This document shows, one piece after another, positions 1 through 9,600 of a DNA stretch of 64,000 bases. Numbering within the stretch: the first letter of the stretch is position 1; every line of letters starts with the position of its first letter. The stretch is from Oscillatoriaceae cyanobacterium M7585_C2015_266 (lineage in GTDB: Bacteria; Cyanobacteriota; Cyanobacteriia; Cyanobacteriales; Oscillatoriaceae), in assembly GCA_015295835.1 (NCBI GenBank), contig DVEG01000026.1, forward strand, positions 124,001 to 188,000, in the 5' to 3' direction. The translations under genes and the position numbers were made by a program. The notes beneath the pieces are model-generated. The model had not been told where the DNA came from. It worked only from the letters and a program-made list of their open reading frames with translations, and ran no database searches.

Positions 1-178
1 GGTGGCTGGAGATGGGAACGCCATCGATTTCTAGGCGATCGCGTTCTGGATCTGCTTTTTGTCCCAGATGCACCACTTGGCCATTTAACCGCACTCGTCC
101 GTCAAGGATCATTTGTTCGGCTTGACGGCGGGAGGCGATACCCCACTGAGAGAGGATTTTTTGTAGTCGTTCCTCCAT
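1..178 (-). CDS. Pseudouridine synthase (RsuA/RluB type), N-terminal part only
   Basis: The first 59 codons are present and the gene continues past the left edge. Read leftward from an ATG at 178, the product starts [20 protein letters not shown] and continues with a segment ending [16 protein letters not shown]. This is the S4 RNA-binding fold that opens 16S/23S rRNA pseudouridine synthases of the RsuA/RluB/RluE family. The catalytic domain lies outside the window, so the target uridine cannot be decided. No neighbour is visible on its downstream side. Confidence 0.85.
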   Translation of the reverse strand, partial: MEERLQKILSQWGIASRRQAEQMILDGRVRLNGQVVHLGQKADPERDRLEIDGVPISSH

Positions 179-432
179 ACTCGGACGGATTGATATACTT
201 CTGAATCGATTTTCCCCTACAGACTATGTACAAATATTACAAGAGAGCTGTTTAAAGGATGTCACGGTTGTGCAAATGCGGTTTTCTCTGCTGCGTTGCT
301 ACTTGTGGATGCTCAACGCAATCGTTTCCTTTCTATTTAGAGTGGCAATTGAGAGGCGTTTGCGGCTCGGGCTCGAAAACAGGAGTATATTTATTATTTT
401 GTGACTAAATCGCGCCGTTGAGCTGATTTGTT

Positions 433-1221
433 ATGAAAATTGATTTTGATTCGGTTGTGAATTTGCCGACACCCCGTCTACATGGGGAGGATTTAGATAG
501 TGCTGATACAACTAAGGTTGCCGAGAGCCGCTTGATAAGTTCGATTCTCTCTCCGGCGGTGCGACTGTTCTTGCGCTCGCAACTCAAGAAAGTTGAAGAA
601 TTGCAGGTGAAAATCGATGGGGGCGATCGACAAATTCTACGCGGTACGCTCCCTCGTGTTTCTCTGCTGGCAAAGGGAGCCGTATATAAAGATCTGCACC
701 TGACGCAAGTGGAAATTGTCGCTACCGATATTCAGGTAAATATTGGTGAAATTGTCAGAGGTAAACCTCTGCGTTTGCTGCATCCGTTCCCTATTACCGG
801 AGAGTTGCTCCTGCAACAAGCAGATTTTAATGCTTCTATTACATCTTTACTACTAAACAATGCCCTAGTTGAATTTTTACTGCCATTGCTCTCTTCGGCA
901 TCTGTTGCCTGCTCATTTGCCTCTCTTGCTGCCCGCTTATACCCTGCGCAGATAGTTTTTGAAGAGAATAGCTTCACCTTGATGGCCACCTTGGTTGAAA
1001 ATACAGACAAGCAAATTTCTTTTGTTATACGCGCTGGCTTGCAGGTTTTCGGCGGACGAGAATTACATTTTGTCAATCCTGAATTGCAAGTTTCGCAAGG
1101 CACGATTATTTCTAATTTGCATAACTTTAAACTGGATTTAGGGCCAGAAGTTGAGCTCCAAGAACTGAAGTTGAGTCCGGGACAATTGTTGTGTCGGGGA
1201 AAAGTTATTGTTATTCCCTAA
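433..1221 (+). CDS. DUF2993 (LmeA-like) phospholipid-binding protein
   Basis: A 262-residue protein without an obvious signal peptide. It alternates short beta-strand-like segments with charged turns, as in the DUF2993 family that is widespread in cyanobacteria and actinobacteria. In mycobacteria the family member LmeA binds phospholipids and supports lipomannan elongation; that role is family knowledge and cannot be assumed here. Visible family-like features are an N-terminal helix (residues about 30-60, rich in L, R and S) and repeated statements of the type 'G-x-I-x-x-L-x-x-F' near the C terminus. No good Shine-Dalgarno precedes the ATG. It is convergent with cdsA, with only 18 bases between the stops. 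Confidence 0.7.
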   Translation: MKIDFDSVVNLPTPRLHGEDLDSADTTKVAESRLISSILSPAVRLFLRSQLKKVEELQVKIDGGDRQILRGTLPRVSLLAKGAVYKDLHLTQVEIVATDIQVNIGEIVRGKPLRLLHPFPITGELLLQQADFNASITSLLLNNALVEFLLPLLSSASVACSFASLAARLYPAQIVFEENSFTLMATLVENTDKQISFVIRAGLQVFGGRELHFVNPELQVSQGTIISNLHNFKLDLGPEVELQELKLSPGQLLCRGKVIVIP

Positions 1222-1239
1222 TTCGACAATTTTTCTTAG

Positions 1240-2109
1240 TTAATGTCGCAATAGGGGCAAAAGTAGGGTGGTAAAATAATAAACTAGAGGAGCTGTAAAA
1301 ACGTAACTATCAGCGCGATCTAATATACCGCCATGACCGGGGATCAGTTGGCCAGAATCTTTGACCCCGGCGTCTCGTTTCATCATCGATTCGGTGAGAT
1401 CACCGAGGAGGCTGGCAATGCCGATGGTCAATCCTAAGGCACTGCCGGTTATTTGCCAGTATGGCCAATCTAAATACCACGCCCCTAGTACGCCGGATGC
1501 TAAACTACCTGCAACTCCAAATATGGCTCCTTCGACTGTTTTTTTGGGGCTAATTTCGGAGAGGCGAGTGCGCCCGAAAAATTTGCCAAAGGTGTATGCA
1601 CCAATGTCGGCTGTCCAGATACATATGAAGGCTAATAGAGTAACGAGTAAGCCTTCTGGCATGGTTTTGAGGTTTGGCCAGGTTTTGGGCCAGAATCCGC
1701 CCAGGGGTAGGTTACTGTATTCGGCTGAGCCGAGGGATCGCAGTCTCACCCAGTAGCTTGGCAGGTAACCACCGTAAAATAATCCCAAAATTGATGCGGA
1801 AATATCGGCAATGGTGGCAAGTTTCGGTTGAAATAGCAGGTAAAAGCATATAAGTGTGCCGGCGAGCGGTAAGACGGCATCAGCTAAGGAAGATGATACT
1901 GTTGCGATCGCTAATAATATTTGGGAAACAACTATGGTTGTTTTGGCTGCTGGTGCAATGCCTGTAGCTCGAACTAGCTGGAAATACTCCAACTGTCCTA
2001 AGTATACCAAAATGCAGAAACCAAGGGTGAAATACCACCCGCCGATGATGATAATCCCCAGAGCAAGGGCAATTCCAACAATACTACTGAGGATTCTCTC
2101 CCAAGGCAT
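1240..2109 (-). CDS. cdsA: Phosphatidate cytidylyltransferase
   Basis: Makes CDP-diacylglycerol from phosphatidate and CTP in the cytoplasmic membrane, the precursor of phosphatidylglycerol, the only major phospholipid of thylakoids. The protein is almost entirely hydrophobic helices. Near its C terminus it carries the family signature as KRDAGVKDSG followed by PGHGGILDRADS. An open frame extends to a TTG at 2202, but the ATG at 2109 (MPWERILS) gives the usual family N terminus and 289 residues, so I chose it. It lies downstream of cbiT on the same strand, with about 130 bases between the chosen start and the cbiT stop. Confidence 0.93.
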   Translation of the reverse strand: MPWERILSSIVGIALALGIIIIGGWYFTLGFCILVYLGQLEYFQLVRATGIAPAAKTTIVVSQILLAIATVSSSLADAVLPLAGTLICFYLLFQPKLATIADISASILGLFYGGYLPSYWVRLRSLGSAEYSNLPLGGFWPKTWPNLKTMPEGLLVTLLAFICIWTADIGAYTFGKFFGRTRLSEISPKKTVEGAIFGVAGSLASGVLGAWYLDWPYWQITGSALGLTIGIASLLGDLTESMMKRDAGVKDSGQLIPGHGGILDRADSYVFTAPLVYYFTTLLLPLLRH

Positions 2110-2242
2110 AAGACGTTTTTCTGCGGAAATTATGGAGGTTATCTGTTTGTCGCTATTCCAACAATTCTGTAATAGTAGTGTAATACTCTCTTTACCGAGC
2201 AAGCAGTTTTTGCGTATAGCTGTGTTTGTTGCCTTGCACTTC

Positions 2243-2845
2243 TCAATCTAATTTTTCACCGCTGAGGATAAATATAGGATTCACTCCAGCAAACACTTGA
2301 TTATTGCCTCGCTTTTCTAGACGATTGACTGCAGATTGAACCACTTCGATATTGCGGACTTGCAATTCGGCAAAGCTTTCTGAGATAGCATATAGGCTTT
2401 CCAGATTTGCGGATGTGGTAACAATCCGCCCTTGAGGCATTAAATATTTCCAGACTTCTTTTAGGATCGCTTTGATTGAGCGCCCTCCTTCGATGCAAAC
2501 CCGGTGAGGTTTTTCGGGAATATCTTTGAGACATTCTGGGGCACTGCCTTCGATGATTTCTACATTGTATACGCCAAAGCGAGCGCAATTACGCTGAATC
2601 AATTTTGCCACTTCTTCGTCCCGCTCTATGGCAATGATACGGCATTTAGGACACAGCAAGCCTATTTCTACTGGGATTGTGCCCGTGCCAGCACCGATGT
2701 CCCAAAAAACGCAATCTGGCAATAGCCGCAAGTGTGCTATCAGCAACAGGCGAACTTCTCGCTTACTTAGGGGAATCCCAGGCAACTGCTCGAATAGCTC
2801 GTCGGGTATGCCGGGAGTTATATAAGGCCACAGTGATGAAGGCAT
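2243..2845 (-). CDS. cbiT: Cobalt-precorrin C15-methyltransferase/decarboxylase subunit CbiT
   Basis: A 200-residue SAM-dependent methyltransferase of corrin ring synthesis (CbiT/CobL C-terminal half). The SAM-binding loop is clear as WDIGAGTGTIPVEIG at about residues 48-62, followed by the acidic end of strand 2 (IAIERDEEVAKLI) and the typical CbiT segment CIEGGRSIKAIL. The N terminus MPSSLWPYITPGIPDELFEQ also fits cyanobacterial CbiT. It sits between the decarboxylase gene and cdsA, all leftward; no other cobalamin genes are nearby. Adjacent cobalamin enzymes being scattered is common in cyanobacteria. Confidence 0.9.
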   Translation of the reverse strand: MPSSLWPYITPGIPDELFEQLPGIPLSKREVRLLLIAHLRLLPDCVFWDIGAGTGTIPVEIGLLCPKCRIIAIERDEEVAKLIQRNCARFGVYNVEIIEGSAPECLKDIPEKPHRVCIEGGRSIKAILKEVWKYLMPQGRIVTTSANLESLYAISESFAELQVRNIEVVQSAVNRLEKRGNNQVFAGVNPIFILSGEKLD

Positions 2846-2893
2846 TAATACGATTTTATAACATAATAATTTTTTTGGCGCATTTTTTATTAA

Positions 2894-4351
2894 TCAGTTT
2901 ACCACAACTCGTAAAGTCTGCAAACTGGGATCGTTACATCCTGTTATCACTCCGCCGCCTGCAATTACTTGCTGCAATTCGTTAAGGGCTGAAGCTGAAA
3001 TCATTTCACCAGGCATTAAAATCGGTATTCCTGGTGGATAAGCACAAACTATCTCGGCACTGACGCGCCCGACACATTCTGAAATTGGTAGAGTTTCGGT
3101 TGCAGCGCTAAAGGCTTGCCGAGGGGAAAGAGAAAGTAATGATAATAAAGAAAAGGAAAAAGAGGGAGAAGGAGGAAGAGGAAAACGACGGTAATTTTTG
3201 GAAAGAATAGTGAAGCCTTGCACAAGGCAATCGATATCTGCTGGGGTATTACCAAAAGTGATAATAAAAGTCAAGTGTCTGGGGCTTGGTAATTCTGCCG
3301 TTACTCCCAATTCTTTCCTGAGAATTACATCTGCTTCATAGCCACTTAATCCTAAATCGGCAACACTGACGGTAAGACGTGTGCGATCGAAAGCAAAAAA
3401 TCCGGGAGTTTTTTGTTTTGGCGGCTGCAAAACTGACAATCCTGGAATCTTACTAATTCTGGCTCTGGCTTCGTCTGCTAGTTGTAAAGTTTTAGACATT
3501 AATATTTCGCCTTTTAGGGCGATTTGTTGTCGTGCTGCATCGAGAGAAGCTAATAGTAAGTAACTGGGGCTGGTAGTCTGTACTAATTGTAAAGTTTGAT
3601 TAATACGCTCTCGAATTATGCGCTTGCCCTGAATATGAAGCATTGAAGCTTGTGTGATTGCGCCGAGAACTTTATGAGTGGATTGTATTGTTAAGTCGGC
3701 TCCACAGGAGAGGGCGGAGGGGGGTAAATCGGGATGAAAACCAAAATGTGCTCCGTGAGCTTCGTCTACAATCAGGGGGATATTATATTTATGGGTAATG
3801 CGAGCGAGCGCTTTTATGTCGGCACAAACTCCCCAATATGTCGGGCTGAGTACCATCACTGCTTTAGCATCAGGATGTTGCTCTAGAGCGAGAGCTACTG
3901 ACTCTGGGGTTATAGTATTAGCTATTTCCCATTCGCTATTATACTCAGGATTGATAAATATTGGTACTGCCCCCGATAATATGAGCCCTGAAATTGCTGA
4001 GCTGTGAACATTTCGAGGCAAAATAATTTTTTCCCCTGTTGTACACGTTGCTAAAATTGCTGCTATAATCCCTGCTGTAGAACCATTAACGAGAAACCAA
4101 GTTTGTTCTGCACCAAATGCTTCTGCTGCTAGTTGCTGTGCTTCTTTTATAACTCCTTCTGGAGCAAATAAATTATCCAATTCTGGCAATTCTGGTAAGT
4201 CGGCTGCAAATACTTTTTTACCTAGAAAATCTGCTAAATACTGAGATATTCCCACTCCTCGCTTGTGCCCAGGGGCGTAAAATGGAGCGTGCTGACGTTG
4301 GGCACAAACTTTTAATGCTTCCATTAGAGGAGCTTTTTTTTGATCCAACAT
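2894..4351 (-). CDS. PLP-dependent Orn/Lys/Arg decarboxylase-family enzyme
   Basis: 485 residues of the fold-type I family that includes lysine, arginine and ornithine decarboxylases, but shorter than the 700-residue enterobacterial enzymes. The N terminus carries HAPFYAPGHKRGVGIS, the typical substrate/PLP start. The PLP lysine is in QSTHKVLGAITQASML, and the preceding IVDEAHGAHFGFH holds the PLP aspartate. The C-terminal domain ends with a proline-glycine region (YPPGIPILMPGE). The substrate cannot be told from sequence. Around residues 385-410 there is a low-complexity S/F/L/P insertion encoded by a polypurine tract on the plus strand (3120-3192), which looks like a late insertion. The stop is followed by cbiT after about 50 bases; the unknown 272-residue gene ends 4 bases upstream of its start. 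Confidence 0.88.
   Translation of the reverse strand: MLDQKKAPLMEALKVCAQRQHAPFYAPGHKRGVGISQYLADFLGKKVFAADLPELPELDNLFAPEGVIKEAQQLAAEAFGAEQTWFLVNGSTAGIIAAILATCTTGEKIILPRNVHSSAISGLILSGAVPIFINPEYNSEWEIANTITPESVALALEQHPDAKAVMVLSPTYWGVCADIKALARITHKYNIPLIVDEAHGAHFGFHPDLPPSALSCGADLTIQSTHKVLGAITQASMLHIQGKRIIRERINQTLQLVQTTSPSYLLLASLDAARQQIALKGEILMSKTLQLADEARARISKIPGLSVLQPPKQKTPGFFAFDRTRLTVSVADLGLSGYEADVILRKELGVTAELPSPRHLTFIITFGNTPADIDCLVQGFTILSKNYRRFPLPPSPSFSFSLLSLLSLSPRQAFSAATETLPISECVGRVSAEIVCAYPPGIPILMPGEMISASALNELQQVIAGGGVITGCNDPSLQTLRVVVN
3120..3192 (-). repeat. Low-complexity polypurine tract inside the decarboxylase gene
   Basis: About 70 bases in which the plus strand is nearly all A and G, with runs such as GAGGGAGAAGGAGGAAGAGG. 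It is in frame and encodes a Ser/Phe/Leu/Pro-rich stretch that does not look like the surrounding domain. A shorter tract of the same kind lies in tamB near 9285-9320. Confidence 0.7.
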
Positions 4352-4355
4352 TATT

Positions 4356-5174
4356 TTAATATTTTTCCCAGTGAGAAACTGCTATAGGTTTTCCATCTTC
4401 TAAAGATGCTGCATAGAAAGCTATCCACTTTCCGGGTGCGAGCGCTAAATTCACTCGTTCATTCTCACCCTTTTTTTGCACAAACATCAAAACCCCTTCT
4501 TTCACTTTTACCAGATCCGCATTTACATAAATTACTCCATTTTTTGACAAATCTTTTGTTACTTCAACTCCCCAGTATTCCTCCCCGTATTCCCTGCTTT
4601 TTTCGTTTATTATATTTTCCGTTTCTCCCGATGTCACTATTTGAAAATTCCCCGCCCACAAATCACAAGTTTGTCCTTCCCATGCTGGATGGCTTAATTT
4701 CAAAATATCCCTATTCCTGCTATCTTTATATACTTCCACTACTTTAAAAATAGGTTCCTTTCCAACTATTGGCATTCTTTTGTTTTCTAAAAACTTTACA
4801 AAATCTCCTGGTTTAATTAGCTCCTGTTTATTTTCAGATTCTTCAAATATATCCCTACCAACTAGCGTTCTTTTTGAACGATATTGCTCATTCGATTTAG
4901 GATCGATGTATGTAGGTTGTGGAATTGGCGAGCCGGGAGCCAGTTCGATTTCATAAAAACTTGCGTTTGTCACATAGGGGTTTTTGAGATTAGCACTGGG
5001 ATCAATTAAAATATCATAACCTACTGGATAGTCGTAGGGTTTGACATTTAATCCTACTACTATTCCCAAATGCCCTTGCCATAAAACTCGCTCTCCCAAG
5101 GGGTAGTAGACAGTATTTTTCTGCGGTTCACGTTTTTTAAAGTTATTTTGGCCAGTTTCCAACTCTTTGTCCAT
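4356..5174 (-). CDS. Hypothetical protein, 272 residues, operon with decarboxylase
   Basis: Not recognised. The product is soluble and charged, has no signal peptide or membrane segment, and has three similar beta-rich stretches: GERVLWQGHLGIVVGLNV (about 27-44), a central IKPGDFVKFLENKRMPIVG, and EEYWGVEVTKDLSKNGVIYV. They look like small SH3/KOW-like barrels, which would fit a repeat of about 85 residues; that is an inference from spacing only. The gene is A+T-richer than its neighbours. It ends 4 bases before the decarboxylase start, so the two are probably cotranscribed. A good candidate for a lineage-specific partner of that enzyme or an unrelated passenger. Confidence 0.7.
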   Translation of the reverse strand: MDKELETGQNNFKKREPQKNTVYYPLGERVLWQGHLGIVVGLNVKPYDYPVGYDILIDPSANLKNPYVTNASFYEIELAPGSPIPQPTYIDPKSNEQYRSKRTLVGRDIFEESENKQELIKPGDFVKFLENKRMPIVGKEPIFKVVEVYKDSRNRDILKLSHPAWEGQTCDLWAGNFQIVTSGETENIINEKSREYGEEYWGVEVTKDLSKNGVIYVNADLVKVKEGVLMFVQKKGENERVNLALAPGKWIAFYAASLEDGKPIAVSHWEKY

Positions 5175-5256
5175 TTTAAAGTTTGATATAGTATTTTAAA
5201 TTTTTTTAATTTTTTGTTATTATAACATACAAACGCAATAATTTTTTAGACGATCC

Positions 5257-6348
5257 ATGCTAAGAGCCGGAATTGTTGGACTTCCCAACGTTGGCAAATC
5301 TACCTTATTTAATGCCCTAGTGGCCAATGCCAAAGCCCAAGCTGCTAATTTTCCTTTTTGTACAATTGAGCCTAATGTGGGTATAGTGGCGGTGCCAGAT
5401 GAGCGGTTAAACGTATTAGCAAAAATTTCGGGTTCAGAGCAAATTATACCAACAAGGATAGAATTTGTCGATATTGCTGGGTTAGTGAAGGGTGCCAGCC
5501 AGGGAGAAGGGCTGGGAAACCAATTTTTATCGCACATCCGGCAAGTAAATGCGATCGTTCATGTCGTCCGCTGTTTTGAGAATGATGATATCATTCATGT
5601 TGCTGGTAATGTCGATCCGCTAAGGGATATCGAGATTGTTAATTTAGAGTTAGCTTTAGCAGATTTGGCGCAAGTGGAGCGACGTATAGAGCGGGTTCGC
5701 AAACAGGCTCGTGCTAGTAAAGAAGCGCAAGTAGAATTGGGAGCGTTAGAAAAATTAATGGCAGGGCTGAATGAAGGTAAACAGGCACGAAAGGTGGGTT
5801 TGACAGAGGAAGAAAAAGAATCAGTTAAGCATTTAGATTTACTGACAGGTAAGCCGGTTATTTATGCAGCAAATGTTTCGGAAGAGGATTTAGCAGGAGG
5901 GAATGAATGGGTAGAAAAAGTGCGAGCGATCGCAACTGGCGATAATGCTCAAGTAATAGTTGTTTCTGCTCAAGTCGAATCAGAACTTGTAGACTTATCT
6001 GAAGAAGAGCGGGCCGATTTTCTTGCCTCTCTTGGTGTCAAAGAAGGAGGTTTAAAATCTCTAATTCGCGCTACTTATGAACTTTTAGGTTTACGAACAT
6101 TTTTTACGACTGGACCTAAAGAAACTCGCGCTTGGACAATTAAAGCAGGCATGTATGCACCTCAAGCTGCTGGTGTGATTCATTCGGATTTCGAGCGTGG
6201 TTTTATTCGTGCGGAAACTATAGCTTATAATGATCTCGTATCTATAGGTTCGATGAATGCGGCTAGGGAAAAAGGCTTAGTTCGCAGTGAAGGAAAAGAT
6301 TATGTCGTGCAAGAAGGCGACGTGATGCTGTTCCGCTTTAATGTTTAA
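5257..6348 (+). CDS. ychF: Redox-regulated Obg-like ATPase YchF
   Basis: A 363-residue member of the Obg/HAS-GTPase family that prefers ATP and binds ribosomes. The P loop GLPNVGKST is at residues 8-16, switch II region DIAGLVKGASQGEGLG follows at about 70-85, and a coiled-coil insertion rich in R and E follows from about 125. The C-terminal TGS-like domain ends with the family's typical VQEGDVMLFRFNV. Length and all motifs are normal. A small Cys-rich gene follows after 21 bases with its own Shine-Dalgarno and could be cotranscribed. Confidence 0.96.
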   Translation: MLRAGIVGLPNVGKSTLFNALVANAKAQAANFPFCTIEPNVGIVAVPDERLNVLAKISGSEQIIPTRIEFVDIAGLVKGASQGEGLGNQFLSHIRQVNAIVHVVRCFENDDIIHVAGNVDPLRDIEIVNLELALADLAQVERRIERVRKQARASKEAQVELGALEKLMAGLNEGKQARKVGLTEEEKESVKHLDLLTGKPVIYAANVSEEDLAGGNEWVEKVRAIATGDNAQVIVVSAQVESELVDLSEEERADFLASLGVKEGGLKSLIRATYELLGLRTFFTTGPKETRAWTIKAGMYAPQAAGVIHSDFERGFIRAETIAYNDLVSIGSMNAAREKGLVRSEGKDYVVQEGDVMLFRFNV

Positions 6349-6369
6349 CTTTCAAAAAGGAGAAAAAGA

Positions 6370-6573
6370 GTGGAGAGAACTGTAAACTGTGCGGTAGAAT
6401 GTATTAATGGCTGCATATTGGGAGAGGATTGCCCTAATAAAGAATATCTAGCAGCAACGTCAAAATTCATTAATGATACTCCTCTAGATAAAATGCTAGA
6501 GATTGCAGAAGAAGCAGTGCGAAAGAAGCGGATGCAGCCACCGCAATGGATTATTCCGGATTTTCCGGAATAA
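6370..6573 (+). CDS. Small conserved-looking Cys-rich protein, 67 residues
   Basis: Starts with GTG at 6370, placed well behind AAGGAGAAAA. The N-terminal part carries four cysteines with spacing C-x3-C-x3-C-x5-C (residues 7, 11, 15, 21), a pattern that could hold a metal or a disulfide pair. The rest is an amphipathic helix region and ends PPQWIIPDFPE. It resembles small hypothetical proteins found in other cyanobacteria, but I cannot name a family. It follows ychF by 21 bases. The end of the frame forms a perfect 6-base hairpin (6554-6570). Confidence 0.7.
   Translation: MERTVNCAVECINGCILGEDCPNKEYLAATSKFINDTPLDKMLEIAEEAVRKKRMQPPQWIIPDFPE
6554..6570 (+). terminator. Short hairpin at the stop codon of the Cys-rich gene
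   Basis: TTCCGG and CCGGAA separated by ATTTT form a perfect hairpin that overlaps the last codons. No clear U-run follows, so this is at best a weak terminator or a 3' end stabiliser. Confidence 0.35.
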
Positions 6574-6591
6574 ATAGTTTGAAAACAAGGA

Positions 6592-6633
6592 GCGATCGCT
6601 ATACTAGAAAATATAAAAGTAGAAGCGATCGCT
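6592..6633. repeat. Two AGCGATCGCT (HIP1) decamers between convergent genes
   Basis: Identical palindromic decamers at 6591-6600 and 6624-6633 flank a 23-base A+T-rich spacer between the Cys-rich gene and tamB. Each decamer contains the cyanobacterial HIP1 octamer; being palindromes they could also pair with each other in RNA from either strand. Confidence 0.7.
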
Positions 6634-6646
6634 GGGCTTATAGATA

Positions 6647-9600
6647 TTAAAAACGAATCTCATACTCAATTGTAGCACGATTTTCTCCAGACAAATCGGT
6701 TGCTCCCCGCAGAAGCATACGATTATCGATTCGGTAGCGGAGATTAAATTGCGTCGGCTGAGTAGCATCTGTGAGAATTCGAAGCACGGAAGCAGAAAAC
6801 TTGCGTGTAATATCAACACCCACCTCTGCTGCTAAATTAAAAGAGCGCGCCCCATCTCTAGTAATAGTAGTTGGAAATAGACGAAACTCAGTAACTCCCA
6901 GAGCATTAGTAAAAGCAGATTCAATCGGGCTTAAGAATGCTGAACCGGCAAAATTAGCAAGCGCTAATGCACTATCTCCTCGCCCCAGAGTATTTACAAA
7001 CCCGCCCCCCAAGAGCGCTACAATTTCCGACTCAGTGCGCGAAGGGGAAGAAGTCAACTCTAGATTATCAAACAATTGAGAAGCCGCACCCTGCACCCTA
7101 GCTTGAATACGAATTGTTTGTGTTTCCCCTAATCCCATTGCGGGCAAATCTTGAATCTCGTTAGAAAAAGCCGAAGCAGGCAAACGACTATTTTTCACCT
7201 CACTTACAGACGCGCCTAAGCGCACATCTAAAATCGGATCTAAACCATTTTCAGGAGTAAAAGTAGCCGTTTGCTCATACCCCCGTAGTAGCCTAAACTG
7301 TGTCGTAAATAGATTAACTTGCCCCCTACGCAACCGGATTGTGCCTTGAGGTTTCAAATCATCTAAAAACCCATTAATAGTTAACTCGCCGCTAGCTATA
7401 AAATTAAGGATAGGAGGGAAAGCAATCTCCACATCTTTACCTAATATTAACCTCAAATTATTCAGTAAAGGTTGAATTGCTGCATCTACTGTCAATGCCC
7501 CGGCTCCCGCGCCAGTTACTGTTGTTTCTGAAAGAAAAACTTGCCCGTTACGCAATTCAACTATACCACTAATTTGTGGCTGTAGTGCTGTGCCTGTGAA
7601 AGTAATAATACCATTAACTCCACCTCGATAAAGCCCTTTAAGATTCATTATCAATTGATCTAAACTAATTCGTAGGGGATTGGCAGCATCAGTATCATTT
7701 GGTGAAAATTCGGCAAAAATCGGTAAGACGCCTTGAGCTAAAATTAGCCCCTTGCTGAATTGCCCATTGATACCTTCTACTAAAATGCGATCGCGATTAA
7801 ACAATACTCTACCTGTTACATTTGTTAACGGCTCTGGCAACAATTGCGCCCCTATCGTCGCCCCCTCTATCTGTGCGATTCCGGTAACTAGAGGCTCTTT
7901 TAAAGTTCCCTCTACCCGCACTTGCACTTGCCCCTTACCATTCATCCAGCGCACCCTATTGCCACTGAGGATATTTAACAGCGCTAGCCCCTCATTTTGC
8001 ACATTAATTGCTAGATTAATGCGCTCGCTTTCCGGCGCTATAGAAAATGGAAATATTTGATACGGAATATTGCCGACAACTTGAATCGGATCGAACCCGC
8101 CCACTTTAATTATAGATTCGACATTTAACCGCGATTCAGAATAAGAAAAACTTGTCTGCGCCGTTTGCACAGGCGTTTGGTTAAGAGTGCCATTAACTAA
8201 AGCAATTTCTCCTTTAGCCTGGGGATTGAATAAATTGCCAGCCAGATTAGCATCAACATTAATGTCACCCGTCAATTGAATAGGAATCGACACATCTATA
8301 AATTTTGCTACAATATTTAGCAGTGTCTCTATTGGAAAATTTCGTACTTGTAACCGCCCCGACTGATTGAGTAATCCCAAGCTTCCGGAAAAAGAAACCA
8401 AACTGTCACCAGTTTGCAGTTCAAACGGCAAAAGTGTTATAATATTATTTTCAAAATTCCCAGCTACCAATAAACGATCAACTGCATATTCCCCCCACTT
8501 CCAATCTTTACCAGAAATCTCAAACTGAGAATTAACACCCCCTTTCAAAGAACCGCTTATAGAAATTTTACCATTAAAAATTCCCTTTAAATCTTGCAAT
8601 TCAGGTAGGGGCGAAGCTTTTTGCCGAGCTAGTTGCTGCTGCTCCAATAGTGCTACAATTTCTGAGAAACGATGCAACTGTGTAAGAATATCTGCCCCTT
8701 GAATATTTACAGATACAGGAGCCACTGCTGCACCAGAAACATATTTAGGTGGAGAGAAGCCTCGCGCAATATCTTGCAAGCGAAAAATTTGCAAACTGGC
8801 GAGAATATCTTGTAATTCTCCATTCTCGATCGCAATTTTTGCTTGATATTGGGGAGTAACACACACTCCACTGTTGCTATTTGTAAATACCGTTGGTAAA
8901 AATGCCCAAGGGCAAGCCAAACTACCAGTAGCCACATATTGACTTCGCCCCTTAAATAAACGCCCTTCTTGCAGCTCAATAACTCCATTTGCTAAAGCGA
9001 TTCGCCCTTCAAATTTGTTAGCATTAATTAAACCAATGCCTGGAGTTTCAAGAGCTATTTTTCCATTTGCCTGTATCGTATTCAGGGCACATACTATATC
9101 CCGACACTGCAAAATTTTTTCATAGGCGAGATTAAATTCTCCTGACAAAAGGCCAGATATTGGCCCAGGACCGGCTGTAGGAGTGGTTAGATTTAACGCT
9201 GCAAGGGGAAATTGTTTTAGCGCTACAGATAAATTTTGAGCATTGCCACTACCGCGAATTAGAGATTCACCTCGTTTTAGTAAGAAAGATAGGGAGGAGG
9301 GAAAAGAGGAGGGAGAAAATGTAGCGTTTATTTGAATTTCATCTTGCTCTCCTTGTAATTGTACTTGAATTTTTTCGCCAATAGCGAGAGTAGCCTGCCC
9401 TGTCAGCACTGGAGCGAATGCTATTTTATTTAGATGAAAGTTGCGCAGTTGTATATTTCCAGCAATTCTGGGAGCCTGAAGTGTACCTTGAATTTTACCT
9501 GTGAAATCTGCCTCACCTATAGGAGCGAGCATATTTGGCAAATTTTCCAAAAACAAATCGTGTAAATTATAAGAGCGTGCCCGCACATTTAAATTTATGC

